From positions 324,617-375,134 of the forward strand of contig FR899629.1 in the NCBI GenBank assembly GCA_000437435.1: DNA of 50,518 bases, written 5' to 3'. This document shows positions 41,659 through 50,518 of the stretch, piece after piece (positions within the stretch are counted from its first letter, which is position 1; each line of letters opens with the position of its first letter). A program made the translations under genes and the position numbers. The notes under the pieces were generated by a model. It was not told the DNA's origin. It made no database searches and worked only from the letters and a program-made list of their open reading frames with translations. Source of the DNA: Clostridium sp. CAG:768. GTDB taxonomy: Bacteria; Cyanobacteriota; Vampirovibrionia; Gastranaerophilales; Gastranaerophilaceae.

Positions 41659-43206
41659 ATGATAGAAGTTAATCAAAATAATCTTGAAAGTTATATATCT
41701 GATTTTGAACTTTTTTTAGGAAAGTCATTCATTGATGATGCAAATAACTATATTGAGAACAATAATGTTGGAATAAAAAATTGTACTAATACGAAAGTTC
41801 ATCCTTTTTATAAATATTGGAATAGCTATATTAACGATATTAAAAATACAAAAGAACATAATAAATTGCATATTTCAAGAGATACTGTATTTATTTTAGA
41901 ATTATTATCAAATATTAAGGATATTAAAAATAAGAAAAATATTTCAAGAATTATTCACAGTTTATTACAACATAATACTTTTTATTCTGCAGTTTTTGAA
42001 AGCCAAATATTAGCATACTATAGCAACATGTATAATATTGAAATAATTGAAGAAAATCAAAGAGAAAAAGAAAAAAATCCAGATTTTTTATTACAAACTG
42101 ATGACAAAAATATATACATAGAATGTAAAGCTTTAGAAGATTTTGAAATTAGTAATAACATAGAGTATCAAAAAATAATTCAAAATTTGAGTGATTATTG
42201 TCAAAAAAAACAAAAATCTAATTCGATAATAATAAAAACTGGAGAAAATTTTTCTAAAAGTAATACCAACCTTATATTATCAAAAATTCATCACTTAATA
42301 AATAAAAACTCAAATATAGAAACTAGAATCGATGAATTTGATATTGAAGTTATAATTCAAAAAATTTTAGAATGGGATAGCCCAATGTATGGTGGGATAG
42401 GAGTTAATCATCCCAGTAATGTTTCATTTAATCTTCTTTATCAAATGGAAATACTTAGTAATGGTATTCCTGAATACAAAAATTTAATATTAATAGGTAT
42501 TGAATCTAAACCAATTCTTAATTTTGAAAAAAGAATAAATAATGAAATTACAAGAGCTAGAAAACAGTTAATGCACGACCAATACAACATACTTCATATT
42601 CAATTGCCTATAAGTAACGATATAAATTTTGAGAAATATATTGATGATAATTATAATAATATTAAAGAATATCTTGAAAATTATGCAAGAAAAATCAATG
42701 CTGTTATAATTTCTAATCCAATGTATTCGTATAAAAAAAGTAACCCAGAAATACAAACAATACAATCTGTTATCATTCCAAATTGTCGAGCTAATAAGCC
42801 AATAGACTTTGATTTTAAAATGCCATATTCAACTGTAATGTATAAGAACATCCCTGATTTAAAAATTCAAAATAATAAAACAAAAATAGAACTAAAGGAT
42901 ATTTTTTATACACAAAATCAATCTTGGGAAAAGGCTCCAGCTGGTGCAATATTGTTAAACTTAGTAAGTTCAACTGCTGAAACTCAATTTAAAATATGGA
43001 AATCTTTTATAGGTTCGGTAACTTTTGATATTGTTATAATGGGAGCAAGAGTTAGCATAAAATCAACAAAAAATATATTTCCAAATAATGAAAAATACAA
43101 AATTGATATTAATATAATTGGATATACTATTGAAATAATTGTTAATGATATAATCGTAGAAAAGGGACAAATAGATGACAATCACATTCACAGAAGCAAG
43201 TTATGA
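41659..43206 (+). CDS. Unrecognised PD-(D/E)XK-like protein between hsdS and hsdR
   Basis: 515 aa. Residues about 108-160 have a nuclease-like core: Glu 114 in AVFESQILAYYS, then NPDFLL (Asp 142) and IYIECKAL (Glu 155, Lys 157), fitting the E...PD...ExK layout of restriction-type endonucleases. The rest is helical with a beta-rich C-terminus, and I cannot match it to a family. It is 11 nt after hsdS and overlaps hsdR by 32 nt, so it is an integral member of the operon. It may be an extra effector, a modifier of HsdR, or an anti-phage nuclease of its own. Confidence 0.7.
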   Translation: MIEVNQNNLESYISDFELFLGKSFIDDANNYIENNNVGIKNCTNTKVHPFYKYWNSYINDIKNTKEHNKLHISRDTVFILELLSNIKDIKNKKNISRIIHSLLQHNTFYSAVFESQILAYYSNMYNIEIIEENQREKEKNPDFLLQTDDKNIYIECKALEDFEISNNIEYQKIIQNLSDYCQKKQKSNSIIIKTGENFSKSNTNLILSKIHHLINKNSNIETRIDEFDIEVIIQKILEWDSPMYGGIGVNHPSNVSFNLLYQMEILSNGIPEYKNLILIGIESKPILNFEKRINNEITRARKQLMHDQYNILHIQLPISNDINFEKYIDDNYNNIKEYLENYARKINAVIISNPMYSYKKSNPEIQTIQSVIIPNCRANKPIDFDFKMPYSTVMYKNIPDLKIQNNKTKIELKDIFYTQNQSWEKAPAGAILLNLVSSTAETQFKIWKSFIGSVTFDIVIMGARVSIKSTKNIFPNNEKYKIDINIIGYTIEIIVNDIIVEKGQIDDNHIHRSKL

Positions 43207-46200
43207 AAATTCTATAATCGAACTTTTTCAATGTATGGGTTACAACCACATCTATGGTCCTGATATTGAAAGAGATTATACAAGCCCTTTATATGAGGAG
43301 ATTCTTGTCGATTCTTTGTATCGTATTAACCCAAAATTATGCGATGATGCTATAAAAGATGCTATTTACAAACTCAAAAACTTTGAAATAGGTGAGCTTG
43401 TACAAAAAAATGATGTTTTTATGGATTATCTGCAAAATGGGATTGAGGTTAGGTATCTACAAGACGGAGAAGAACATTCTGACATCGCTTATCTTGTTGA
43501 TTATGAGAATGTAGAAAATAATTCATTCATTATTACTAACCAGTGGACTTTTATAGAAAATTCTGAAAAAAGACCTGATGTAATTCTGTTTTTAAACGGA
43601 TTACCTGTTGTAATAATGGAATTGAAATCACCTTCAAGAGAAGAAACTGACGCATCAGAGGCTTACCGTCAATTAAAGAATTATATGCACGAAATCCCTT
43701 CTATGTTTATTTATAACGCAATCTGTGTAATGTCTGACCAATTAACATCAAAAGCCGGAACTATTACATCAGATGAAACTCGTTTTATGGCTTGGAAAAC
43801 AAAAGATGGAGATTATGAGAACACACAATATGCACAGTTTGATACATTCTTTGACGGAATTTTCCGAAAAGAAAGATTGTTAGACATAATCAAAAACTTT
43901 ATTTGTTTTTCAAAAGACGGATTAGATATTTTCAAAATCCTTGCAGGATATCACCAATATTTCGCTGTAAAAAAAGCTGTTCAATCAACAAAAAGAGCAG
44001 TTGAAACTGACGGGAAAGGTGGGGTTTTCTGGCATACACAAGGTAGCGGAAAATCTTTATCAATGGTGTTTTATGCCCATCTTTTACAAAAAGCATTGAA
44101 TAGCCCGACTATTGTCGTGATTACAGATAGAAATGATTTAGATAATCAGTTATATGCTCAATTTGCAAAATGTAAGGACTTTTTAAGACAAGAACCTGTC
44201 CAAGCATCAAGCAGAGAAAACTTAAAAGAACTTTTAGACGGTAGGGAAGCAAACGGAATAATCTTTACCACAATGCAGAAGTTTGAAGAATCAGCAGAGC
44301 CATTATCTACTAGAAGAAATATTATTGTTATGGCTGATGAAGCTCATCGAGGACAATATGGATTAGCTGAAAAAGTAGATTCTAAAACTGGTGAAATCAA
44401 AGTCGGAACAGCAAGAATTATAAGAGATTGTCTTCCGAACGCAACATTTATTGGCTTTACGGGAACTCCTGTTTCTATAAAAGATAGAAATACAAGAGAA
44501 GTCTTTGGTGATTATATTGATGTATATGATATGACACAAGCTGTTGAAGATGGAGCAACTCGTCCGGTATATTATGAAAGCAGGGTTGTTAAACTTCAAC
44601 TTGATGAGCCAACACTAAGACTTATCGACAAAGAATATGAGATTATGGCTCACAATGCTGATCCTGAAGTAATCGAAAAAAGTAAACGAGAACTTGGACA
44701 AATGGAAGCTATTTTAGGCAATCCAAATACTATAAATTCTCTAGTTACAGATATTATTGAACATTATGAAACAAACAGGGCCGATAAGTTGACAGGGAAA
44801 GCAATGATTGTCGCTTATTCAAGACCTATTGCTTTAAAGATTTATCATAAAATACTTGAGTTAAGACCAGATTGGACAGAAAAAGTTAAAGTTGTAATGA
44901 CAGAAAGTAACAATGATCCTGAAGAGTGGCGAAAAATTATTGGGAACAAACATCATAGAGATGAATTAGCAAAAGATTTTAAAAAGAACGATTCAGAATT
45001 TAAAATTGCAATCGTTGTAGATATGTGGCTTACTGGATTTGATGTTCCATCTTTAGCTACAATGTACGTTTACAAACCAATGTCAGGTTATAATTTGATG
45101 CAGGCAATCGCAAGAGTTAATAGAGTTTTTGAGGATAAAGAAGGCGGACTTGTTGTAGATTATGTCGGTATAGCTTCTGCGTTAAAACAAGCAATGAATG
45201 ATTATACCGTGAGAGATAGAAAAAATTATGGCGATCCGAATATTGAAACTTCTGCTTACCCTAAATTTCTTGAAAAATTAGAAGTTTGCCGTGATATTAT
45301 GCATGGATTTGATTACTCAAAATTTAATAATGGGACTGATTTAGAAAGAGGAAGGTTAATTAGTGGGGGTATGAACTTCTTAATTGGAGTAGAAAATGAA
45401 AAGCTTAAAGAACGATTTATAAAAGAAGCTCTACTTCTTCATCAAGCATTATCTTTGTGCTCATCATTAGTTGATAGAAATAATAGAATTGAAGCAGCAT
45501 TTTTTGAAGCTGTAAGAGTGCTTGTTGTTCGTTATATGAATGCAGGTTCCGAAAAGAAAATTTCGTTAAAAGAAATGAATCAAAAAATTAATGAATTACT
45601 TAAGCAAAGTATCAAAAGTGATGGAGTTATTAATCTTTTCCAAGATGTGAAAGAAGAGTTTTCTCTTTTTGATCCAAAATTTTTAGATGAAATTTCTAAA
45701 ATGAAAGAAAAAAATGTTGCAGTAGAAGTATTAAAAAAATTACTTGCAGAACAAGTATCTATTTATAAAAGAACAAATTTTGTAAAATCGGAAAAATTCA
45801 GTGAAATTATTAAAGCTGCAATGAATAAATATATAAATGGTATGATAACTAATGAAGAAGTTATTGAAGAATTATTAAATATTGCAAAACAAATCGCAAA
45901 AGCAAAAGAAGAAGGAAACGAATTGGGCTTAACTTCTGATGAATTGGCTTTCTATGATGCTTTAACTAAACCGGCTGCTATTAAGGATTTTTATGAAAAT
46001 GAAGAATTAATTGCTATCACAAAAGAATTGGCAGAAACTCTTAGAAAAAATAAAACCATAGATTGGCAGAAAAAGGAATCTGCAAGAGCTAAAATGCGAA
46101 TGATGATTAAAAAGCTTTTGAAAGCCCATAAATATCCCCCGGAAGGTATGGATGATGCAGTCCAAACAGTTATGACACAATGTGAACTTTGGACAGATAA

Positions 46201-46216
46201 TGAATTAGAAAATTAA
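43175..46216 (+). CDS. hsdR: Type I restriction enzyme R subunit
   Basis: 1013 aa. N-terminal nuclease domain with RPDVILFLNGLPVVIMELKSP (Asp and ELK of the PD-(D/E)XK core). Then the SF2 translocase: WHTQGSGKSLSMVFYA (motif I), IVVITDRNDLDNQLY, MADEAHRGQYG (motif II), FIGFTGTPV (III), and in the second lobe VDMWLTGFDVPSLATMYVYKPM and LMQAIARVNRVF (VI). The C-terminus is helical and binds the methylase core. It cuts unmethylated DNA after translocation. The start lies inside the preceding gene. Full length, so the operon looks functional. Confidence 0.95.
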   Translation: MTITFTEASYENSIIELFQCMGYNHIYGPDIERDYTSPLYEEILVDSLYRINPKLCDDAIKDAIYKLKNFEIGELVQKNDVFMDYLQNGIEVRYLQDGEEHSDIAYLVDYENVENNSFIITNQWTFIENSEKRPDVILFLNGLPVVIMELKSPSREETDASEAYRQLKNYMHEIPSMFIYNAICVMSDQLTSKAGTITSDETRFMAWKTKDGDYENTQYAQFDTFFDGIFRKERLLDIIKNFICFSKDGLDIFKILAGYHQYFAVKKAVQSTKRAVETDGKGGVFWHTQGSGKSLSMVFYAHLLQKALNSPTIVVITDRNDLDNQLYAQFAKCKDFLRQEPVQASSRENLKELLDGREANGIIFTTMQKFEESAEPLSTRRNIIVMADEAHRGQYGLAEKVDSKTGEIKVGTARIIRDCLPNATFIGFTGTPVSIKDRNTREVFGDYIDVYDMTQAVEDGATRPVYYESRVVKLQLDEPTLRLIDKEYEIMAHNADPEVIEKSKRELGQMEAILGNPNTINSLVTDIIEHYETNRADKLTGKAMIVAYSRPIALKIYHKILELRPDWTEKVKVVMTESNNDPEEWRKIIGNKHHRDELAKDFKKNDSEFKIAIVVDMWLTGFDVPSLATMYVYKPMSGYNLMQAIARVNRVFEDKEGGLVVDYVGIASALKQAMNDYTVRDRKNYGDPNIETSAYPKFLEKLEVCRDIMHGFDYSKFNNGTDLERGRLISGGMNFLIGVENEKLKERFIKEALLLHQALSLCSSLVDRNNRIEAAFFEAVRVLVVRYMNAGSEKKISLKEMNQKINELLKQSIKSDGVINLFQDVKEEFSLFDPKFLDEISKMKEKNVAVEVLKKLLAEQVSIYKRTNFVKSEKFSEIIKAAMNKYINGMITNEEVIEELLNIAKQIAKAKEEGNELGLTSDELAFYDALTKPAAIKDFYENEELIAITKELAETLRKNKTIDWQKKESARAKMRMMIKKLLKAHKYPPEGMDDAVQTVMTQCELWTDNELEN

Positions 46217-46270
46217 CTTGATTTAAATTTAACTTTAAGTGATGAATACGACACCTAAAAAGGAGGTCGT

Positions 46271-46496
46271 ATGGATAAAATTGGGCTTTATCAAATTAAA
46301 CAAAAAGATTTTGAAAAATTAGAAAAATTAGCGGAAAATATTTATAACATGCTTGTTGTGATAGATTATTTTTTGTAGAAATCAAGATGAGATTGAGGAG
46401 CTAAGAAATATTACTCCTGTTATTAAAGATATTAGGCACAAAACTGATATATTATATGCGTTTTTTATAAATTATTCTGACACGTTAGGTAAATAA
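46271..46496 (+). pseudogene. Frameshifted small gene after hsdR (about 74 aa if joined)
   Basis: An AAAAAGGAGGTCGT ribosome site, the strongest in the island, precedes the ATG at 46271. The first frame stops at 46376-46378 after 35 codons. From 46374 a second frame stays open to the TAA at 46494-46496 (CRNQDEIEELRNITP and on). Removing one T from the T6 run near 46369-46374 gives one 74-residue protein. This looks like a recent frameshift or a sequencing error. Function unknown; helical, and perhaps a small regulator or antitoxin-like partner of the restriction operon. Confidence 0.5.
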
Positions 46497-46597
46497 TATA
46501 ATTTTATCAAATGTGTCTGAATGATAAATTATTAATAGATTTGCTTGATAATCATACTGTTTAGAGTGATGTATGTCATTGTAAATATGAGGTTACA

Positions 46598-46801
46598 ATG
46601 ATTGAATTAGGCAAAAAATATAAACTTAAAAAGATTAAAGGCATTAAAAATTCTGATACTAATTATTATAAGGTAATCAAATTTTATAACTCGGATGTTG
46701 TAATTTGTGAAAACGCATATGGCGAAAGATTTTTATTTATTAAAGAATTTTTAATAGACCCTGATAAGCCGGATGAGATTTATTCAGACTTAAGATTGTA
46801 A
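46598..46801 (+). CDS. Small hypothetical protein, 67 aa
   Basis: A basic, beta-rich small protein (MIELGKKYKLKKIKGIKNSDTN, landmark only; then YYKVIKFYNSDVVICENAYGERFLFIKEFLID). The pattern of short strands suggests an SH3- or Sm-like barrel, but I claim no family. GAGGTTACA lies upstream. Its end overlaps the 3' end of mcrC, which runs in the opposite direction, by 12 bp. It may be the last gene of the restriction cluster. Confidence 0.55.
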   Translation: MIELGKKYKLKKIKGIKNSDTNYYKVIKFYNSDVVICENAYGERFLFIKEFLIDPDKPDEIYSDLRL

Positions 46802-48091
46802 AATTCTACCCTCAATGATCTTAGCAATTCTTTTTATATTTCTATTATTTAATTTATGTTTTAGATTAATGGTAAGAAATTTAATTGTATATTTATAATC
46901 TATTTTTTCTTTATTACAAGGATTATTCTCTATAAAGAAAGGACATACTTTCTTATCTATATTTAGCTCATAATTCTTATTTATATTATTATTAAATTTT
47001 GGATAAATAAGTACAGCTTTATTGGTATTATGCAATAAACAATATGTAATAACTTGGAAAGCATCTTTATTGTCAAAATCTTGTATGCTTTGCAATTCTT
47101 TATATTTTGTATCAACAACAATTTTTTGAGGTTTTGTTATTAATATATCAACATAAGTATTTCTTATTTTGCTATCAACATTTTTTAATAAGCGTTTACC
47201 TTTTTGTGCAGATACACTTAATGAAGTTTGTCTTTTTAGTATTTCATAAACAAATTCTTCAAATAACTTGTTCATATCCCAAACAAGCGTAATATTTTCA
47301 AATTTATTTTTAGATAAATCAACACTAGTTTGCTCAACAAACATTTTTGCAAGCTTGAATGTTTTTTTGAAAAGCTCTTGATTTCTTGTAAGTTTAATTT
47401 TGCTGACTTTAAATTTATCAAATCTGACAAAGGAAATATCTGAGTAGTAGTTAATAATAAATTTCAAAGTTTTTTTGTTGTAGCTGTTGTTAGAAATATT
47501 ATACAAACAAGTTGAAACAAATAAAAACAGTTGATTAAGAAGATTGTTTTCTGAAAACTCATCATGCTCACAATAAAATTTTGCTTTATTTGTGCAGTTA
47601 TAACGGATGTTTTCGCTAAATTTTATTTTGCCTTTTAAATAATTCAAATTTTCTTCTTCTCTAACATACCTTTTAGGCGTTAAGCGCTTTAAAGATTCAA
47701 ATAAAGAGGTTGCAAATTCTCTAATCAGAATCTCAATAAATGGATTTTTTTCGGTTGATAATTTTGCATTATCATTAATTTTAATATCCAAATTTTTTGT
47801 ATAAGAAAGCATATAAATAAGGTTTTTTAAAATTAAACTTCGTTCAGTTTCTAAAATTTCGCCATCATTATTTACATCTTTTGAAATGAGTTTAGGCAAT
47901 ATTTCTATATGCAAGTTTTTATATTTGATAACGCCAACCCAAGATTTGGTTTTTATGCCATGTCTTGTAACTTTTAGAGCTGAATCTAATTTTTGGCACT
48001 TCAAATAAGCCTGCAATTTATCTAAATAGCAGTCATCTATTTTAACTTCAGAATATTCATTAATTAGTTTCGGTTTGTTCATTTGTTTCAT
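46790..48091 (-). CDS. mcrC: McrC-type restriction subunit
   Basis: 433 aa. The N-terminal half has the McrC pattern (GIKTKSWVGVIKYKNLHIEILPKL; LKRLTPKRYVREEENLNYLKGKI). The C-terminus holds the nuclease: NTYVDILITKPQKIVVDTKYK, giving Asp and D-x-K of the PD-(D/E)XK site. McrC joins the McrB motor ring and cuts modified DNA. Its start overlaps the mcrB end by 32 nt, so production is coupled. The enzyme lies convergent to the small gene at 46598. Confidence 0.88.
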   Translation of the reverse strand: MKQMNKPKLINEYSEVKIDDCYLDKLQAYLKCQKLDSALKVTRHGIKTKSWVGVIKYKNLHIEILPKLISKDVNNDGEILETERSLILKNLIYMLSYTKNLDIKINDNAKLSTEKNPFIEILIREFATSLFESLKRLTPKRYVREEENLNYLKGKIKFSENIRYNCTNKAKFYCEHDEFSENNLLNQLFLFVSTCLYNISNNSYNKKTLKFIINYYSDISFVRFDKFKVSKIKLTRNQELFKKTFKLAKMFVEQTSVDLSKNKFENITLVWDMNKLFEEFVYEILKRQTSLSVSAQKGKRLLKNVDSKIRNTYVDILITKPQKIVVDTKYKELQSIQDFDNKDAFQVITYCLLHNTNKAVLIYPKFNNNINKNYELNIDKKVCPFFIENNPCNKEKIDYKYTIKFLTINLKHKLNNRNIKRIAKIIEGRILQS

Positions 48092-49811
48092 TAGATTTTG
48101 GCTCTATTAGTTTTGCATTTTCTAACATTGTTCTAAAATCAGTATCTTTATCAATGTCTTCTTTTTTAACAAAGTTATAATAAACTTCATCATCAATACA
48201 ATCTGCATTGTATGGGAAATTAGGTTTTTTAATTTTGGTGATAAAAGATTTTTTGGAATCTATTTCTTTAGCTGCACCCAAAATGGCTTGCAACTTATCC
48301 CAATCTGAATAGAAATATTCGTTTAACAAAGGCATAATTTCATCAAACCAAACATCTGCTAATGTTTCCATGTTATAATTGTTCCAGTTCATAAAATAAC
48401 TATGACCAATTTGATGATCTCTATCCAAAAGATAAGATATTCTTTCATTAATAGTTTTTAATAAGCTTTGCAAATTAATATCCCCAACCATTTGTGGCTG
48501 CTTATTTTCATCAACAAGCACCTCTGTTTTTGGCATCATTTCAACGAATTTGAAGCGACGTCTTAGCGCAATATCAATACTTGCAATGGAGCGGTCAGAA
48601 GTATTCATTGTACCAATGATATATAGATTTTTAGGTACCGTAAAATTATAATCATTAGGAGAATATGTTAATTTTATAGACAATGTTTCTCTTTTGTCTT
48701 CCTCAATAAGGGTTATTAATTCCCCAAAGATTTTAGAAATATTCCCTCGATTTATTTCATCAATAATTAGTACATAAGGTTGTGTTGAATTTTGAGTTTC
48801 TTGTATGACAAGGCTATAATTGTTTTTCAAATATTCATATATTGGATTTGCATAATACTTCCAATCAGATAAATTTTTAAGATTATCTTTTGTTAAAGTT
48901 CCCCATTTAGTTAAATTTTTACCCATATATATTGAAAGGTTTTTATTACTATTTACAGTAATTCCAAAAATTTTGCCTTTACCAGTTTTTAACTTAAATA
49001 AATTATCTTCATTATAATCAGCTAAATCATTGATAAATTTTTCATATACCTCATCAAAATTATCAGTTATTGTTTTTGTCGCATTTTGACAAATCTTCTT
49101 AAAAATACCATCTTCTAATTTATATTTTAAATCATTTTCATTTTCTAAATTAGGCTTAATACCTTCAACAAATTCTTCATATGAATAAGATTGGTGAAAC
49201 GTTACAAATTCAATCTGACCTTGTTGTTTTAATTCATCAAATCTTGCTTTTAATTCAAAATATTTTGCATCTGAAACATCTTTATATTCTTTTTTATCAA
49301 TAATACTCATTGCTTTAATAACTGTATTATAAGTTTTCCCTGTTCCTGGAGGTCCATATAGAATTTGATTAAGTGGAATATTTTTAGGAAATATAAGATC
49401 AAAAATTTTCTTATTAATACGGAATAAATAACCATTTTGCTTTATATTAAAATCTTTATTAAAAGGAGTTAAATCAACATTTGTTAATATTTCATTAACA
49501 TTTTCTATTGAACCTAATCTTTTTTGCCAATCCTTCCTAGAAATATGTTTGTTTAAAATATGGTACTCAACTTCTACAATAAATTTTTCATTTTCATCAA
49601 TATAACAAGGCTTTTTTACAATCGAATATCCAACAATATTAGGAGTTTTATAATTTATTATAATATCCCCAGTTTTCAATTGTTTCATTAGTTTATATAT
49701 ATCACGACCTTTACCATCTTCTTTAGGGGAACGTAAAACTCCACTATCAAACTCTTCTTTAAAATTAACACCCTGATTAACCCAAAAATAATTAATATTA
49801 TCTTTTATCAT
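48060..49811 (-). CDS. mcrB: McrB-like AAA+ GTPase with N-terminal EVE domain
   Basis: 583 aa. Residues 1-95 are an EVE/PUA-like domain (YFWVNQGVNFKEEF; LKTGDIIINYKTPNIVGYSIV; VEVEYHI), a reader of modified bases. Then comes the McrB motor: Walker A LYGPPGTGKTYNT (151-163), VTFHQSYSYEEFVEGI, LIIDEINRGNISKIFGELITLIE (Walker B and the NRGN motif), TMNTSDRSIASIDIALRRRF. Family members use GTP to move DNA for McrC cutting. EVE-McrB fusions are thought to restrict phage DNA with modified cytosine. A promoter with an inverted-repeat operator lies upstream. Confidence 0.9.
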   Translation of the reverse strand: MIKDNINYFWVNQGVNFKEEFDSGVLRSPKEDGKGRDIYKLMKQLKTGDIIINYKTPNIVGYSIVKKPCYIDENEKFIVEVEYHILNKHISRKDWQKRLGSIENVNEILTNVDLTPFNKDFNIKQNGYLFRINKKIFDLIFPKNIPLNQILYGPPGTGKTYNTVIKAMSIIDKKEYKDVSDAKYFELKARFDELKQQGQIEFVTFHQSYSYEEFVEGIKPNLENENDLKYKLEDGIFKKICQNATKTITDNFDEVYEKFINDLADYNEDNLFKLKTGKGKIFGITVNSNKNLSIYMGKNLTKWGTLTKDNLKNLSDWKYYANPIYEYLKNNYSLVIQETQNSTQPYVLIIDEINRGNISKIFGELITLIEEDKRETLSIKLTYSPNDYNFTVPKNLYIIGTMNTSDRSIASIDIALRRRFKFVEMMPKTEVLVDENKQPQMVGDINLQSLLKTINERISYLLDRDHQIGHSYFMNWNNYNMETLADVWFDEIMPLLNEYFYSDWDKLQAILGAAKEIDSKKSFITKIKKPNFPYNADCIDDEVYYNFVKKEDIDKDTDFRTMLENAKLIEPKSNETNEQTETN

Positions 49812-49862
49812 ACTTAACCCCTTTTTTCAAGAATAGCACAAAAATACCTATTGGTTATAACA

Positions 49863-49899
49863 ATATTATGTTACAATATTAATATGTCAAATATTGACA
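49863..49899 (-). promoter_or_regulatory. mcrBC promoter with overlapping inverted repeat
   Basis: On the minus strand TTGACA (49890-49885), a 16-nt spacer and TAATAT (49868-49863). The -35 is one arm of an inverted repeat TGTCAA ATA TTGACA (49885-49899), which could be a repressor site that controls the restriction genes. Confidence 0.55.
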
Positions 49900-49936
49900 A
49901 ATATACTCAAAATTAAAAATTTATTGAATTTGAATA

Positions 49937-50443
49937 TTAAAATTTTAATAATTTATTATATATTTTCACAATATTATAATTTATATCTATAAAAGTAACT
50001 TTTTCAAAGCAATCGTATTTGTTTATAAATTCTCTCACTGTATCATAGGCAATTTTGCAAGCTTTATCTATCGGGAAATGATAAACTCCACAGGATATTG
50101 CAGGAAATGCTATTGTTTTGATGTTATTTTCTTTCGCAAGAGTTAGTGCTGTTGTATAACAGGATTTCAAAAGTTCTGGTTCATTTTTGTTGCCACCATA
50201 CCAAAAAGGGCCTACCGTATGGATTACATATTTTGCAGGCAAGTTATAGCCTTTTGTAATTTTGGATTGTCCCGTTTCGCAGCCGTTTAGGGTTCTACAT
50301 TCTGCAAGTAACTCTTTTCCTGCAGCGCGGTGAATTGCACCATCTACACCGCCACCACCAAGTAAGGTTCTATTTGCTGCATTTACGATTGCATCAATTT
50401 TTAGTTTTGTTATATCACCTTTTAAAACTTCTATTTCTGTCAT
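49937..50443 (-). CDS. Macro-domain protein (ADP-ribose binding / deacylase)
   Basis: 168 aa, the full length of a stand-alone macro domain. Signatures are VLKGDITKLKIDAIVNAANRTLLGGGGVDGAIHRAAG (landmark at residues 7-43), TKGYNLPAKYVIHTVGPFW, and IAFPAISCGVYHFPIDKA. These match YmdB/MacroD-type enzymes that hydrolyse O-acetyl-ADP-ribose or remove ADP-ribose from proteins or nucleic acids. It lies next to mcrBC and is transcribed in the same direction, but with a 125-base gap and its own start. It may be housekeeping or may counter toxins that ADP-ribosylate. Confidence 0.92.
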   Translation of the reverse strand: MTEIEVLKGDITKLKIDAIVNAANRTLLGGGGVDGAIHRAAGKELLAECRTLNGCETGQSKITKGYNLPAKYVIHTVGPFWYGGNKNEPELLKSCYTTALTLAKENNIKTIAFPAISCGVYHFPIDKACKIAYDTVREFINKYDCFEKVTFIDINYNIVKIYNKLLKF

Positions 50444-50518
50444 AATTTACCTCTTACTTAATTACCTTTTAGTTTATTTTATCACTTTTGTGTCCAATTG
50501 ATACAAATTTTAATTAAA
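50444..50518. other. Window end, upstream of the macro-domain gene
   Basis: 75 AT-rich bases that should contain the promoter and ribosome site of the minus-strand macro-domain gene; GAGGTAAAT (minus strand) lies near 50446-50454. Nothing else is seen. Confidence 0.4.

Overview
The window holds two unrelated blocks of AT-rich bacterial DNA. Positions 1 to about 24,700 are the late half of a prophage (or phage genome) with a contractile tail. About 24,750 to 50,518 is an accessory island of defence and mobile genes. The host cannot be named with confidence. Low GC, standard stop codons, strong Shine-Dalgarno sites, a PBSX-like tail module and secreted host proteins point to an uncultured, probably gut-associated bacterium. 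A Gastranaerophilales or Firmicutes-like host would fit, but this is inference only.

The phage block reads left to right. It starts with the end of a replication module (replication organiser, DnaC-like loader, NinB/HNH protein, HNH nuclease; 1-4204), with a promoter-hairpin-terminator unit at 2427-2645 that looks like a small RNA gene. Packaging and head genes follow (terminase subunits, portal, protease, HK97-type capsid; 4358-9429), then connectors and an XkdK/M/N/Q/R/S/T/U-type contractile tail and baseplate (9510-18888). The tail assembly chaperone carries a textbook -1 frameshift site (A AAA AAG plus a hairpin 7 nt downstream).

The centrepiece is a diversity-generating retroelement (DGR) at 18875-22197. 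The tail-fibre/lectin gene ends in a variable repeat (20405-20521). It differs from a downstream template repeat (20827-20943) at 8 positions, all of them adenines in the template. A DGR-type reverse transcriptase follows. Unusually there are two tandem template repeats of identical length. The first (20695-20810) keeps the same Asn-codon layout but matches no variable repeat in this window, so it may serve a second, remote target. No avd gene is visible. After the DGR come an XkdX-like protein, small late genes and a lysis module ending in an amidase endolysin (24021-24509). A displaced 3' fragment of a tRNA-Leu-like gene (24607-24701) may mark the prophage end.

The island begins with a small membrane protein and a decayed 3' end of a serine recombinase gene (25489-25613). 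It continues with a WYL regulator, a helicase-nuclease with a Cas4/AddB-like Fe-S nuclease domain, a secreted 20-residue-repeat protein, an AAA ATPase/TPR membrane protein pair, and a striking secreted-TPR / membrane / double-HNH / WYL protein. Next come a UvrD-like helicase with an inserted nuclease-like domain and an intact large serine recombinase with its DUF2924 partner. Then follows a type I restriction operon in which an Abi-type HEPN gene sits between hsdM and hsdS and an unrecognised PD-(D/E)XK-like protein sits between hsdS and hsdR. The block ends with an EVE-domain McrBC pair and a macro-domain protein. The helicase-nuclease and the AAA/TPR operon share an unusual promoter architecture, suggesting common control, perhaps by the WYL protein. 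Two related recombinase 3' ends in the same orientation suggest that the island grew by repeated insertions.
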